NCBI GenBank assembly: GCA_044232905.1
Contig: JBIIKZ010000016.1
Span: forward strand, 1-38,560
Direction of reading: 5' to 3'
Length of the DNA: 38,560 nucleotides
Origin: CANHVK01 sp044232905
GTDB taxonomy: Bacteria > Bacteroidota > Bacteroidia > Flavobacteriales_D > Crocinitomicaceae
Part shown: piece by piece, positions 1 to 7,497 of the stretch
How positions within the stretch are numbered: the stretch's first letter is position 1
Layout: every line of letters begins with the position of its first letter
The notes under the pieces: generated by a model
What the model was told of the DNA's origin: nothing
The model's input: only the letters and a program-made list of their open reading frames with translations
The model's database searches: none
Position numbers and translations under genes: made by a program

Positions 1-84
1 TATTAACTTTCTTAAATTTATATTACTCTTTGCTAGAATTATTCGCTTCAGAAGTATTTTAATCGCAACTAAATATTAATATGT

Positions 85-831
85 ATGTTTGTTACATCAC
101 TTAATCTTTCTTGCTTGAACTCAATTACCACCTTGACATTATTTAATTTTTCCGGTTATAGGAATAAAATTTGGGCTTTCGGACAAATGCAATTCGCCCA
201 TGTTTCTATCCGAAAAACACCTGGACTTACATTTTACAAACTGATGGGGAGTGGTAAAGACCCAGGTTTTAATCCATTGCCAGATTGGAGTGTCTATGCA
301 TTGCTCTGTAATTGGGAAAATGAAGCGGCTGCAAATGATTTCTTTCAAAATGCGGCTAAATTCAAAGAATATCAAAAACATACTAGCGAACAATGGACTA
401 TTTTCATGAAACCAATCCATGCAAAAGGGTTGTGGTCAGGTGCTAATCCTTTTAGTCCCGCTTCGGATTTGGATGAAACTAATCCATTAATCGCTGTAAT
501 TACCCGCGCTACGATTCGAAAAAAAAATCTAGTGCAATTTTGGCGTTATGTACCGATTTCCCAAAGTCCTATATTAAAGGGATGTAAAGGTTTAATTTAT
601 ACGAAAGGAATAGGGGAGGTACCTTTGTTACAAATGGCAACTTTCAGTATTTGGCAAAGTATGGAAGACCTTAAGAATTTTGCTTATAATAGTCCAGAAC
701 ATAAAGAAGCGATTTCAAAAACGCATAAAATAGATTGGTATAAGGAAGAAATGTTTGCACGTTTTCAACCATACCATAGTATCGGGAAGTGGACAGGAAA
801 AGAACTTCTTTCTCCTTTTTTGAGAAATTAA
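85..831 (+). CDS. crtA: CrtA-family carotenoid oxygenase (probable 2-hydroxylase)
   Basis: A 248-residue protein of the spheroidene monooxygenase (CrtA) family. Seen: the N-terminal block with GYRNKIWAFGQMQ, then KLMGSGKDPGF, PDWSVYALL, ITRATIRKKNLVQFWR and GEVPLLQMATFSIW, which run in family order over the whole length. Known: CrtA ketolates or hydroxylates C-2 of acyclic carotenoid ends, and a CrtA relative from a myxol-producing marine Flavobacterium acts as a 2-hydroxylase. Inferred: this copy hydroxylates C-2' of a monocyclic carotenoid, because it converges with crtD, cruF and crtY, ending 7 bp before the last gene of that operon. The first ATG fits because the family block begins about 15 residues later. 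A 2-ketolase role cannot be excluded. Confidence 0.88.
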   Translation: MFVTSLNLSCLNSITTLTLFNFSGYRNKIWAFGQMQFAHVSIRKTPGLTFYKLMGSGKDPGFNPLPDWSVYALLCNWENEAAANDFFQNAAKFKEYQKHTSEQWTIFMKPIHAKGLWSGANPFSPASDLDETNPLIAVITRATIRKKNLVQFWRYVPISQSPILKGCKGLIYTKGIGEVPLLQMATFSIWQSMEDLKNFAYNSPEHKEAISKTHKIDWYKEEMFARFQPYHSIGKWTGKELLSPFLRN

Positions 832-838
832 ACGATCT

Positions 839-1771
839 TCAAATTGGCTTGGCGATTACAGTCATAAATCCCATGGAAAATAGTTTCTGCATGAAGTAAA
901 TTGGTGCATGAAGTATCATACCAACAACAAATCGTATGAATCTTGGTTCCATGGATTTTCCCCAATCAATTTGCTTTTTTTCCATTTCACTCATCCAATG
1001 TAAGGTATAAGGGGCTAAGGAACCATAGTTTAATACTTTTTCTACTTGCCAACCACTATGCTCTAAAAGTACTTTTATATTCTCTGGAGAATAGAGTCCA
1101 GTATGTCGTGGAGTATGGTATCCTGCCCAATATTTTCCAAATTTACGACGTGTATAACTGTCAAAATTTGGAACTTCTAGGACCAATTTAGTTTCGGAAT
1201 GAGAAATAGCAAGTAATTCTTTCAAATGTTTTTGTGGTTGGTAATCGTGTTCTAGGTAATGCCACATCGTAATGACATCCATTGGAAATTCACCTGCAAG
1301 GTCTGCGATTTCTCCTATTCTTAAGTCGATGTTTGCAAAAGATTCTGGTGCATGTTTCCAACCTTCATTACTAAAGTCAATACCAATAAGATTGGAATCA
1401 ACCGTTTTACGTAATGCTCGTAAAAAAGTTGGGTTGCCACATCCCACATCTAGAATTCTACTTTTGGATGTCAAGGTAGCATATTTTTTAACTACACCAA
1501 TTCTTGCTGCATCTGTTTTTTCTTGGTCTTTTTGTACAAAAGAAGCGTATTTTCCCCACGCTTCTTCCGCCCGATATGGAAGATACGCAGAGGTGTAAAA
1601 TTCGCTTAGCTTAGATTCAGGAATACGCGGGTTTATAAAAACCAATCCGCAATCCGCGCATTTGTCAAAATTGTATGTAACAGTAGATGGTGTATGCATC
1701 ATTGCACCAGTTTGAATGTACGGTGAAAACTTACTTGAATTACAAGCCAAACAAGTTGTTACGATTTCCAT
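839..1771 (-). CDS. Zinc-ribbon class I SAM methyltransferase in the carotenoid operon
   Basis: A 310-residue SAM-dependent methyltransferase. An N-terminal zinc ribbon is visible (C7xxC10 and C38xxC41), followed by SAM motif I at about 105-113 (RILDVGCGN), the acidic post-I region, and WHYLEH, typical of the Methyltransf_23 type. The C-terminus has a hydrophobic stretch (about 280-305) that could touch the membrane. It is the last gene of the minus operon and its start overlaps the end of crtY by 13 bp, so it is probably co-translated. Relatives often act in cell-envelope or sugar biosynthesis. Its place here suggests, but does not prove, that it methylates a hydroxylated carotenoid or its glycoside. 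It is not the CrtF O-methyltransferase family. Confidence 0.85.
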   Translation of the reverse strand: MEIVTTCLACNSSKFSPYIQTGAMMHTPSTVTYNFDKCADCGLVFINPRIPESKLSEFYTSAYLPYRAEEAWGKYASFVQKDQEKTDAARIGVVKKYATLTSKSRILDVGCGNPTFLRALRKTVDSNLIGIDFSNEGWKHAPESFANIDLRIGEIADLAGEFPMDVITMWHYLEHDYQPQKHLKELLAISHSETKLVLEVPNFDSYTRRKFGKYWAGYHTPRHTGLYSPENIKVLLEHSGWQVEKVLNYGSLAPYTLHWMSEMEKKQIDWGKSMEPRFIRFVVGMILHAPIYFMQKLFSMGFMTVIAKPI

Positions 1772-2919
1772 GAGCGTGAAATATATTTTGTGAATGCATA
1801 CATAAAATGCGAAGAACGAAACTTCGACATGATACTTAAATCCTCCATGAAATTTGTTTGATCATCAAGAAAAGAAAATATTTTTTGCACCGAAATTTTG
1901 GAGTACATCGTTTCAAATAATGCAGGACCCATGTAGTTTTTTCGTTTCAAGATGTCCAAAAATAAGGTGTCGTACAGTCGGAATTTTTTAGAAATTAATC
2001 CTTCGTTTGCATCCCTACCTAACTTTAAATTTTCCACGATTTTTTTGGTGTTTCTCTCACAGTTCTTAAAAGAATAACCGGTAGTAGGTTTTACCCATCC
2101 TCCACCTGTTCCAATGCGAATGTGCTTTCCAATCGAATATTTTTCGAAAGGAAAATCACTCATCGGAATTACTCCTTTTTCTTCTTCAATAATCTGATAA
2201 TTCGTAATTTTTAGTATGTCTTTAATGTATTCTTTTAATTTGTTGTCGTATTCTTCGTCGTGCAGTAAACTTTCGGTGAATAATGTAAATTCTACGAGTG
2301 CTTCCCGTTTGTTGAAAGGTAATACATACGTGAAACTAGTAGTTTCAGGATGTAATAACCTAAAATCCATCATGGTAAATTGTGCAGGATCAAAAGTATC
2401 TTCTTCCGTACGAATTACCCAGCCTTTGAAATGTTGTAAAAGTCGTGTATATGGATCTGTTGTATTAGAAAATTCTTCCGGTATGCGACTATCAAAAACA
2501 AGGTCTGCAGTATAGGTAGATGTCGCGCCTTTTATAGAAATTGCTGCAGCTGTTTCTACCGAAAGTACATCATCGCTTACCCATGTAAAAATGGGACTAG
2601 ATGCAATTTCATCTTTTGCAAATCGATAAAAATCAATGGATTTGATCATTTTATAGCGATAGGGCGCTAAGGTTAATGGGATAGATTTTTTTGCGGTGTA
2701 AAAATGTCCCTGCGTCCAGCTATGATTCACGATCGTGTCCCATAAACCATCGCCTTTTTCCCAGAAACACCATGTCCGGTCATTTTGATCTTTAGTAGAT
2801 TTATCAACTAGTAGAATCCGTTTGTTGTTGAAAAAAGATTCTTTTTTTATGGCTAAAGCCAAATGTAGTCCAGCGGCTCCAGCCCCTAGTATGGCGATGT
2901 CAAAATGTGTGGAGGACAT
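1759..2919 (-). CDS. crtY: Lycopene beta-cyclase, CrtY type
   Basis: A 386-residue FAD/NAD-binding cyclase that closes a beta-ionone ring on lycopene-type ends. Seen: dinucleotide-binding motif ILGAGAAGLHLA at residues 10-21, the CrtY signature DRTWCFWE, then GWVIRTE, MDFR, TYVLPF and a GTGGGWVKPTTGYSF block. The reading frame is open up to 2994, but the Rossmann motif points to the ATG at 2919; the longer form would add 25 odd residues inside the cruF end. With 2919 as the start, the gene overlaps cruF by 20 bp and the methyltransferase by 13 bp, so translational coupling is likely. In this setting it probably makes a monocyclic product whose other end is modified by CruF, CrtD and CrtA. Confidence 0.9.
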   Translation of the reverse strand: MSSTHFDIAILGAGAAGLHLALAIKKESFFNNKRILLVDKSTKDQNDRTWCFWEKGDGLWDTIVNHSWTQGHFYTAKKSIPLTLAPYRYKMIKSIDFYRFAKDEIASSPIFTWVSDDVLSVETAAAISIKGATSTYTADLVFDSRIPEEFSNTTDPYTRLLQHFKGWVIRTEEDTFDPAQFTMMDFRLLHPETTSFTYVLPFNKREALVEFTLFTESLLHDEEYDNKLKEYIKDILKITNYQIIEEEKGVIPMSDFPFEKYSIGKHIRIGTGGGWVKPTTGYSFKNCERNTKKIVENLKLGRDANEGLISKKFRLYDTLFLDILKRKNYMGPALFETMYSKISVQKIFSFLDDQTNFMEDLSIMSKFRSSHFMYAFTKYISRSWKS

Positions 2920-3565
2920 AAAAAAAAGCGAAAAAAAGTAATTGAGAAGCAAAATGATGTAATGGAAACGGATGTTTCTTGGTATGTAATTCATCCTGCA
3001 AGATGATTTGCATTAGCACAGCAATAATAAACCAATCGATAAAGTTTCGAATCGGTGGGTAACCGATATCCCAATACCAAAAGTCAAATATCGGTGCGTT
3101 TACTTCGATGAAAAAATCGAGTATCACCATTAGTAGCGCGCTACAAAGAATAACCAACCATTTCGCTTGAATAAATCGTTTACAGATACTTCCAGTGATA
3201 AAAGTCAAAACCATCCAATTGACACCGATCAATAAAGGAACACCAGCGATTTTTGGTCCTAGATTATTCCCGTAATGATAGTTTCCGAAAAGTATACCTG
3301 TATGTACACCGACTAATTCAACCCCCATTCCAAGTAAATAGACAAGTGACCAAAGCACTATACTTCTCCAACCGTTTTGTAGTGGAAAATTCCAGATCGT
3401 AAAAAGTAAACAAAGGAGAAGGTTGAATGGTGTTTTGGATAGAAACCACTCCGAATCTCCTAACCAAATCCCTAGGATACCAGAAATGCTTACTAACCAA
3501 ATTCCTAGTATAGAAATCAGCGTTTTGTTATTGGGTAAAAAAGAAAATACAGATTTTAATTGCAT
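2900..3565 (-). CDS. cruF: CruF-type carotenoid 1',2'-hydratase (DUF422)
   Basis: A 221-residue integral membrane protein of the carotenoid biosynthesis DUF422/CruF family. About six or seven hydrophobic segments are visible. Family hallmarks are ELVGVHTGILFGNYHYG, the GVPLLIGVNWMVLT helix, LDFFIEVNAP and DFWYWDIGYPPIRNFIDW. Known: CruF adds water across the 1',2' double bond of the acyclic psi-end, giving the 1'-hydroxyl that CrtD needs. It overlaps crtD by 10 bp upstream and crtY by 20 bp downstream. The product should act in the inner membrane on a gamma-carotene-type substrate. Confidence in family is high; the exact substrate is inferred from neighbours. Confidence 0.88.
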   Translation of the reverse strand: MQLKSVFSFLPNNKTLISILGIWLVSISGILGIWLGDSEWFLSKTPFNLLLCLLFTIWNFPLQNGWRSIVLWSLVYLLGMGVELVGVHTGILFGNYHYGNNLGPKIAGVPLLIGVNWMVLTFITGSICKRFIQAKWLVILCSALLMVILDFFIEVNAPIFDFWYWDIGYPPIRNFIDWFIIAVLMQIILQDELHTKKHPFPLHHFASQLLFFAFFYVLHTF

Positions 3566-5031
3566 AAATCGGAAGTTATTAATTCTGCTGTTATTTTAGC
3601 GGACAAAAGACATAAGGGAATACCGCCGCCAGGGTGCACAGAACCTCCACTGCAGTATAATTGCTTTATTTGTCGGGAAAAATTCGGATGTCTAATAAAA
3701 GCAGTAAATTTAGAGTTACTCGCTGTTCCATATAATGCACCCCGATAGCTACTTGTTCGCTGTTCAATAAGCGGAGGGGTTAACACATCTTCGAATTCAA
3801 TAAATGGTGTTATATCTACACCTAATAAACGGTTGATTTTCAGTATAATATTTTGTCTAACTTGGGCTAGTAATTTTGGCCAATCTTGTCCAAAGTCCCC
3901 AGGGGCATTTACCATAACAAACCAATTTTCACAGCCTGGTGGTGCATCCTTTTCTTCTTCTTTGCTGCTAATGTTGATATAAACTGTTGGATCCTTATAC
4001 AGGGTTTTTAGTTCAAATAAATGCTTAAATTCTGTTTGGTAATCTTCACTAAATAAGATGTTATGCAAGTCAAGTTCGGGAAACTGTTTGCGTATTCCCC
4101 AATAGAAGATCACCGCAGAACTAGAACGTTCCTGACGAAGCGCACGTTTAGGATGTGGTTGATTTGCTAATAGTTTTTCATACGTAGAAAATATATCCAT
4201 ATTCGATACGATTACGTCCGCATGATACTGCTTATCTTTCACGCGTATCCCTACAGCGCGACGATTTTCCACTAAAATTTCGTCTACTTTTTGTCCGAAA
4301 CGAAATGTTATTCCTTGTCTAACTGCTAAATCATATAAACTTGTCGTAATTTGATGCATACCTCCTTTCGGAAAGTACGTTCCTAAATGTAGTTCAAGAT
4401 GTGGAATCATGCTCATAATCCCTGGTGTTTTATAGGGAGATGAACCGTTGTACGTAGCATAGCGGTTAAATAATTGAACAAGATGCGGTTCCTTCAAAGA
4501 AGATTCATTGAGAGAATTAAGGTCTGTACTTATCCCCATACTCGACATTTGCATTAAAGCTTTCAAGGTGTCTAATGACAAATATGTTTGAATCTTATGT
4601 AATGATTTCTCTAGGAATATCGGTGAGGTAAGTTCGTATTTCTTCTGACTGTTTTTCAGGTAGTTTAGAAGGGTAGATGCATCTATACCAAATTTAGCTG
4701 CGGCTTCTTGTACAAAAACTTCGCGATCAGCATCTACTGTAAAGCGAGTCCCGTCTTCCCAAAAATAATTACAAACAGTCGATTTACGTGTATAGGTAAA
4801 ATGATCCTCAAAACGTTCATCGAATAACCCAAAGAGTTCTGTAACCAAATTCGGCATGGTAAATAGGGAGGGACCGGCATCAAATCGGTAGCCATCTAGA
4901 GAGAATGCATGTAATTTACCTCCAGGATAGTCATTTGCTTCGAATACAGCCACATCCATTCCAGATGCACGGAGTCGCAAGGCTGTAGCTATACCGGCTA
5001 TACCGGCTCCAATGATTATTGAAGAGGACAT
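3556..5031 (-). CDS. crtD: CrtD-type 1-hydroxycarotenoid 3,4-desaturase
   Basis: A 491-residue FAD enzyme of the CrtI/CrtD desaturase family. Seen: N-terminal IIIGAGIAGIATALRLR and PGGKL dinucleotide-binding elements, FDAGPSLFTMP, and the C-terminal family signature GGSVHPGGGIPLCLLSAKI. The middle segment ATYNGSSPYKTPGIMSMIPH followed by YFPKGGMHQI resembles CrtD more than phytoene desaturase. Known: CrtD desaturates C-3',4' after 1'-hydroxylation. It is the first gene of the overlapping operon with cruF, crtY and a methyltransferase, which supports CrtD rather than CrtI. A TACATTTG element lies about 30 bp upstream. A CrtI function remains possible if no other crtI exists in the genome. Confidence 0.85.
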   Translation of the reverse strand: MSSSIIIGAGIAGIATALRLRASGMDVAVFEANDYPGGKLHAFSLDGYRFDAGPSLFTMPNLVTELFGLFDERFEDHFTYTRKSTVCNYFWEDGTRFTVDADREVFVQEAAAKFGIDASTLLNYLKNSQKKYELTSPIFLEKSLHKIQTYLSLDTLKALMQMSSMGISTDLNSLNESSLKEPHLVQLFNRYATYNGSSPYKTPGIMSMIPHLELHLGTYFPKGGMHQITTSLYDLAVRQGITFRFGQKVDEILVENRRAVGIRVKDKQYHADVIVSNMDIFSTYEKLLANQPHPKRALRQERSSSAVIFYWGIRKQFPELDLHNILFSEDYQTEFKHLFELKTLYKDPTVYINISSKEEEKDAPPGCENWFVMVNAPGDFGQDWPKLLAQVRQNIILKINRLLGVDITPFIEFEDVLTPPLIEQRTSSYRGALYGTASNSKFTAFIRHPNFSRQIKQLYCSGGSVHPGGGIPLCLLSAKITAELITSDLCN

Positions 5032-5061
5032 TTAGGCTTTATATTTGTTAAATTTTTTGTT

Positions 5062-5069
5062 CAAATGTA
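5062..5069 (-). promoter_or_regulatory. Candidate -7 element of the crtD operon
   Basis: On the minus strand this is TACATTTG, a perfect match to the Bacteroidota TAnnTTTG -7 consensus, about 30 bp before the crtD start codon. No convincing TTG at the -33 position was found, so this is a single-element call. Confidence 0.42.
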
Positions 5070-5243
5070 TGATACATGTAAGCTGTCCTTTAAAAGTAAT
5101 TAAATATTTCCTATGGAATAAATATTAAATGTAAAAAAAGCTTGGAGATACTTACTTGAATAATTAGAGGCTTTTAACATTTGGTTTTTGTACATTTTTT
5201 TTCGTTTCCAATTCTTATTGTTTCTTCAAATGGTCTACTATCC

Positions 5244-5273
5244 TTGCTTTTCCTTATTTTTTTGTGAACTTTG
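5244..5273 (+). promoter_or_regulatory. Candidate promoter of the DUF2797 gene
   Basis: A TTG at 5244-5246 is followed after 19 bp by GAACTTTG at 5266-5273. This resembles the Bacteroidota TTG / TAnnTTTG promoter with a mismatch in the first base of the -7 element. It lies about 46 bp before the start codon. The rest of the gap from 5032 to 5319 is AT-rich with nothing else recognised. Confidence 0.35.
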
Positions 5274-5319
5274 TAAAAACACTTAATGCACTATGTGTTA
5301 ATCACAACTTAAATTTAAA

Positions 5320-6111
5320 ATGAAAGGTCAGCTTCATAAAATGCGTGTAACGCAAGATTCACCGATACAGTATTTTTTAGAACTCGATACCACAATCTGC
5401 ATGAACGATTATATCGGTAAAGCGATTAAACTTTCTTGGAACGGTGTGATTCAATGTGTTTCGTGTCAAAAGGTAACGAAAAGTTCCTTTGGACAAGGTT
5501 TTTGTTATACCTGTTTCACGCAATCTGCATCGGCTGCAGAATGTATCATTCGACCAGAATTGTGTCGTGCGCACTTAGGAGAGGGAAGAGATATTGCTTG
5601 GGAAGAAGCGAATCATAACCAACCGCACGTGGTCTATTTTGCACAGTCAGATATTGTAAAAGTGGGAGTGACACGCGAAACGCAAATCCCTACACGCTGG
5701 ATTGATCAAGGTGCGGTGGCTGCAATCAAAGTCGCAGAGACACCTAATCGTTATTTAGCAGGGGTATTGGAAGTTGCGTTAAAAGATCATTTTTCAGATA
5801 AAACAAATTGGAAACGCATGTTGCGCAACGAAGTCGATGAAAGCATCGATTTAGTAGAAGAAAAATGGCAGTTAGAAGGGATATTACCAGACGATTTATT
5901 ACAGTATTTCACCGAAGATGATACCATTGAAGAATTCGAATACCCTGTAAATCAATATCCCACAAAAGTAAAAAGCATGGCTTTGGAAAAGTTAGGCTAT
6001 GTAGAAGGAATCTTACAAGGAATTAAAGGACAATATCTCTTATTTGATGGGGATCGTGTGATTAATTTGCGAAAATATTCGGGGTATATGGTGGAATTCA
6101 GGAATGATTAA
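5320..6111 (+). CDS. DUF2797 family protein, zinc-binding, possibly GIY-YIG-like
   Basis: A 263-residue protein matching the DUF2797 family. Seen: an N-terminal metal-binding segment with C46xxC49 and C62xxC65, plus C75 and C82, then a central block VVYFAQ (104-109), KVGVT (114-118), R126-W127 and E151 inside AGVLEVALKDHF, ending in DKTNWKRML. The order Y...VG...R...E resembles the GIY-YIG nuclease fold, but this is my own reading; no biochemical role is established for the family as far as I know. The first ATG (5320) is used, with a second in-frame ATG at 5341 as an alternative. It stands alone between crtD (divergent) and a 46-bp palindrome that may end its transcript. Confidence 0.8.
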   Translation: MKGQLHKMRVTQDSPIQYFLELDTTICMNDYIGKAIKLSWNGVIQCVSCQKVTKSSFGQGFCYTCFTQSASAAECIIRPELCRAHLGEGRDIAWEEANHNQPHVVYFAQSDIVKVGVTRETQIPTRWIDQGAVAAIKVAETPNRYLAGVLEVALKDHFSDKTNWKRMLRNEVDESIDLVEEKWQLEGILPDDLLQYFTEDDTIEEFEYPVNQYPTKVKSMALEKLGYVEGILQGIKGQYLLFDGDRVINLRKYSGYMVEFRND

Positions 6112-6131
6112 TTATAGGTTTTGAATGATGA

Positions 6132-6177
6132 TTTATAATTGTAGGGATATGGCATGCCATATCCCTACAATTATAAA
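6132..6177. repeat. 46-bp perfect palindrome (REP-like, possible terminator)
   Basis: Two 23-base arms are exactly complementary with no spacer; the centre is GGCATGCC and the core arm reads GTAGGGATATGG. It starts 21 bp after the stop of the DUF2797 gene. As RNA it would form a very stable hairpin. The GTAGGGA...TCCCTAC layout resembles dispersed palindromes of other Bacteroidota genomes, and a degenerate relative lies at 11251-11283. It may be both a REP element and a terminator. Confidence 0.85.
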
Positions 6178-6220
6178 AACGATAAATAAAATATATTTTA
6201 CCTCCAATCAACGTATCCAA

Positions 6221-6303
6221 ACCTATTAATCACCAATTAATTCGTCAATTCTATCAATCCGTCACTCGTCACTTCCGTCAATCCCTTTACTTCCGTCAAT
6301 CCC
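6221..6303 (-). repeat. GACGAR/GACGGA-rich intergenic repeat, copy 1
   Basis: Directly after the stop of the minus-strand PhnA-like gene lies a stretch rich in GACGGA and GACGAG units. The 17-mer ACTTCCGTCAATCCCTT occurs twice on + (from 6271 and from 6289). It shares the 15-mer TCACTCGTCACTTCC (6262-6276) with a second intergenic site at 18425-18439, also just after a minus-strand stop codon. The function is unknown. Confidence 0.6.
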
Positions 6304-6885
6304 TTACGATTTCTTCACGTATTGCGTCAATAGAACAATCTGCTGATCATTCACCCTTCCTTCAATATGTTCTGGGTTGTCGTGTACTAATGAAATATTT
6401 CTTACTGCAGTTCCACGTTTTGCAGTAAATCCACCCCCTTTTACGTTTAAGTCTTTTATTAAAACAACTGAATCACCCATGGTTAAAGGAACCCCATTGC
6501 AATCTTTATGTATTTGAACATCTTCTTTATCTTCGCCTTCGCCAGTAGCTTTCGCCCAATTTAAGGTTTCCTCTTCCAAATAAAACATGTCTAATAAATC
6601 TTGAGGCCAACCTTCTGCACGTAAACGTTGTAGCATTCTCCAAGCCATAACTTGTACTGCAGGAACTTCACTCCACATACTATCATTTAAACATCTCCAG
6701 TGGTTTGCGTCCGCTGATGTAGGATTTTCTATTTGAGTGTGACATGTTTCACAAATGAAAATATAATCCTCTAAACGACCGTTATTTGGAGCTGGAGCAA
6801 CCTCGTAAGACTTTAATTCGTTTGTAGATGTGCATAATTCACAGGTAGAATTACTTCGTGTGTTTAGTTCTTTTTCAAATGCCAT
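6304..6885 (-). CDS. PhnA/YjdM-family zinc-ribbon protein
   Basis: A 193-residue protein. Seen: an N-terminal zinc ribbon (C15xxC18, C45xxC48), a helical middle (about 75-110), and a C-terminal PhnA domain from about 125 to 193 with KDCNGVPLTMGDSVVLIKDL, VKGGG and KRGTAVRNI. The family was once linked to phosphonate use, but E. coli YjdM/PhnA is not a phosphonoacetate hydrolase and its role is unclear. The protein is longer than the roughly 110-residue E. coli type because of the inserted helical region, which is common in Bacteroidota copies. It is monocistronic and followed by the GACGAR-rich repeat. Confidence 0.8.
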   Translation of the reverse strand: MAFEKELNTRSNSTCELCTSTNELKSYEVAPAPNNGRLEDYIFICETCHTQIENPTSADANHWRCLNDSMWSEVPAVQVMAWRMLQRLRAEGWPQDLLDMFYLEEETLNWAKATGEGEDKEDVQIHKDCNGVPLTMGDSVVLIKDLNVKGGGFTAKRGTAVRNISLVHDNPEHIEGRVNDQQIVLLTQYVKKS

Positions 6886-7011
6886 TTTTGTAAAATTTTA
6901 ATTGCGTTAAATGTAAGTAAAAATATAGGACATTTGAAGGGTAAATACAGTTGTGTGATTAGAAATAAAACGTAATTTTAACTAATTATTGTTTAATCTT
7001 TTATGTAATAT

Positions 7012-7398
7012 ATGAAAATTAATTTTTTGCTCATTTTACCCTTTTTACTTTTTTCTTTTGCGAAAGATGCACCGAATCATAAAGGCATAGGAAATGTTAC
7101 GGTACTAAAAGCATATTCTCAAAATGTGTTAGGGAAAAACGTAGGTTATTATGTGGTGTTTAAAAACAATGCCACGAGTGATGTCGATGCATTGAAATGG
7201 AAGGCCTTATTTTACGATAATTTCGATGAATACAAAGGAGAATCCGAAGGTTCATGGAGTTCTGGTAATTTTATTTCACCTATTAAAAGTGGGAAAACAA
7301 CGGAAGATTTAGAAACTGCATGGATTAAAGATGCTTCTAAAGTGGTTATCAAGATTAAGAAAGTACATTTTGTAAACGGAAAAACGGTTGGTAATTAA
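7012..7398 (+). CDS. Small exported protein, FxLYD-like beta domain
   Basis: A 128-residue protein with an N-terminal signal peptide (hydrophobic 4-16, likely cut near FSFA). The mature part alternates beta strands, with VGYYVVFKNNATSDVDALKW and KALFYDNFDE, which recall FxLYD-type or related immunoglobulin-like domains of secreted bacterial proteins. I do not recognise a specific family and the fold assignment is tentative. It is alone on + and followed by a strong bidirectional terminator. It opens a run of exported proteins that continues on the other strand. Confidence 0.65.
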   Translation: MKINFLLILPFLLFSFAKDAPNHKGIGNVTVLKAYSQNVLGKNVGYYVVFKNNATSDVDALKWKALFYDNFDEYKGESEGSWSSGNFISPIKSGKTTEDLETAWIKDASKVVIKIKKVHFVNGKTVGN

Positions 7399-7419
7399 AA
7401 AAATAAGTAAATTCTTAAA

Positions 7420-7463
7420 CATAAAAAAACTCGATTTCACTTTTGAAATCGAGTTTTTTTATG
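7420..7463. terminator. Bidirectional intrinsic terminator
   Basis: A perfect 20-bp stem with a 4-base CTTT loop; the stem core is CTCGATTTCA, with an A7 run on its 5' side and a T7 run on its 3' side. It lies between the convergent genes ending at 7398 (+) and 7498 (-), so it can stop both transcripts. Confidence 0.92.
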
Positions 7464-7497
7464 GAAATATTAAACTAGAATATCTTCCGTAAAACGC

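Noticed and set aside
943..1191. 82-residue + frame inside the methyltransferase gene
   Set aside because: It is antisense to a clearly recognisable protein and has no family features of its own.
2920..2994. Longer crtY start giving 25 extra residues
   Set aside because: The Rossmann motif follows directly on the ATG at 2919; the extension lies within the cruF coding end and has no conserved features.
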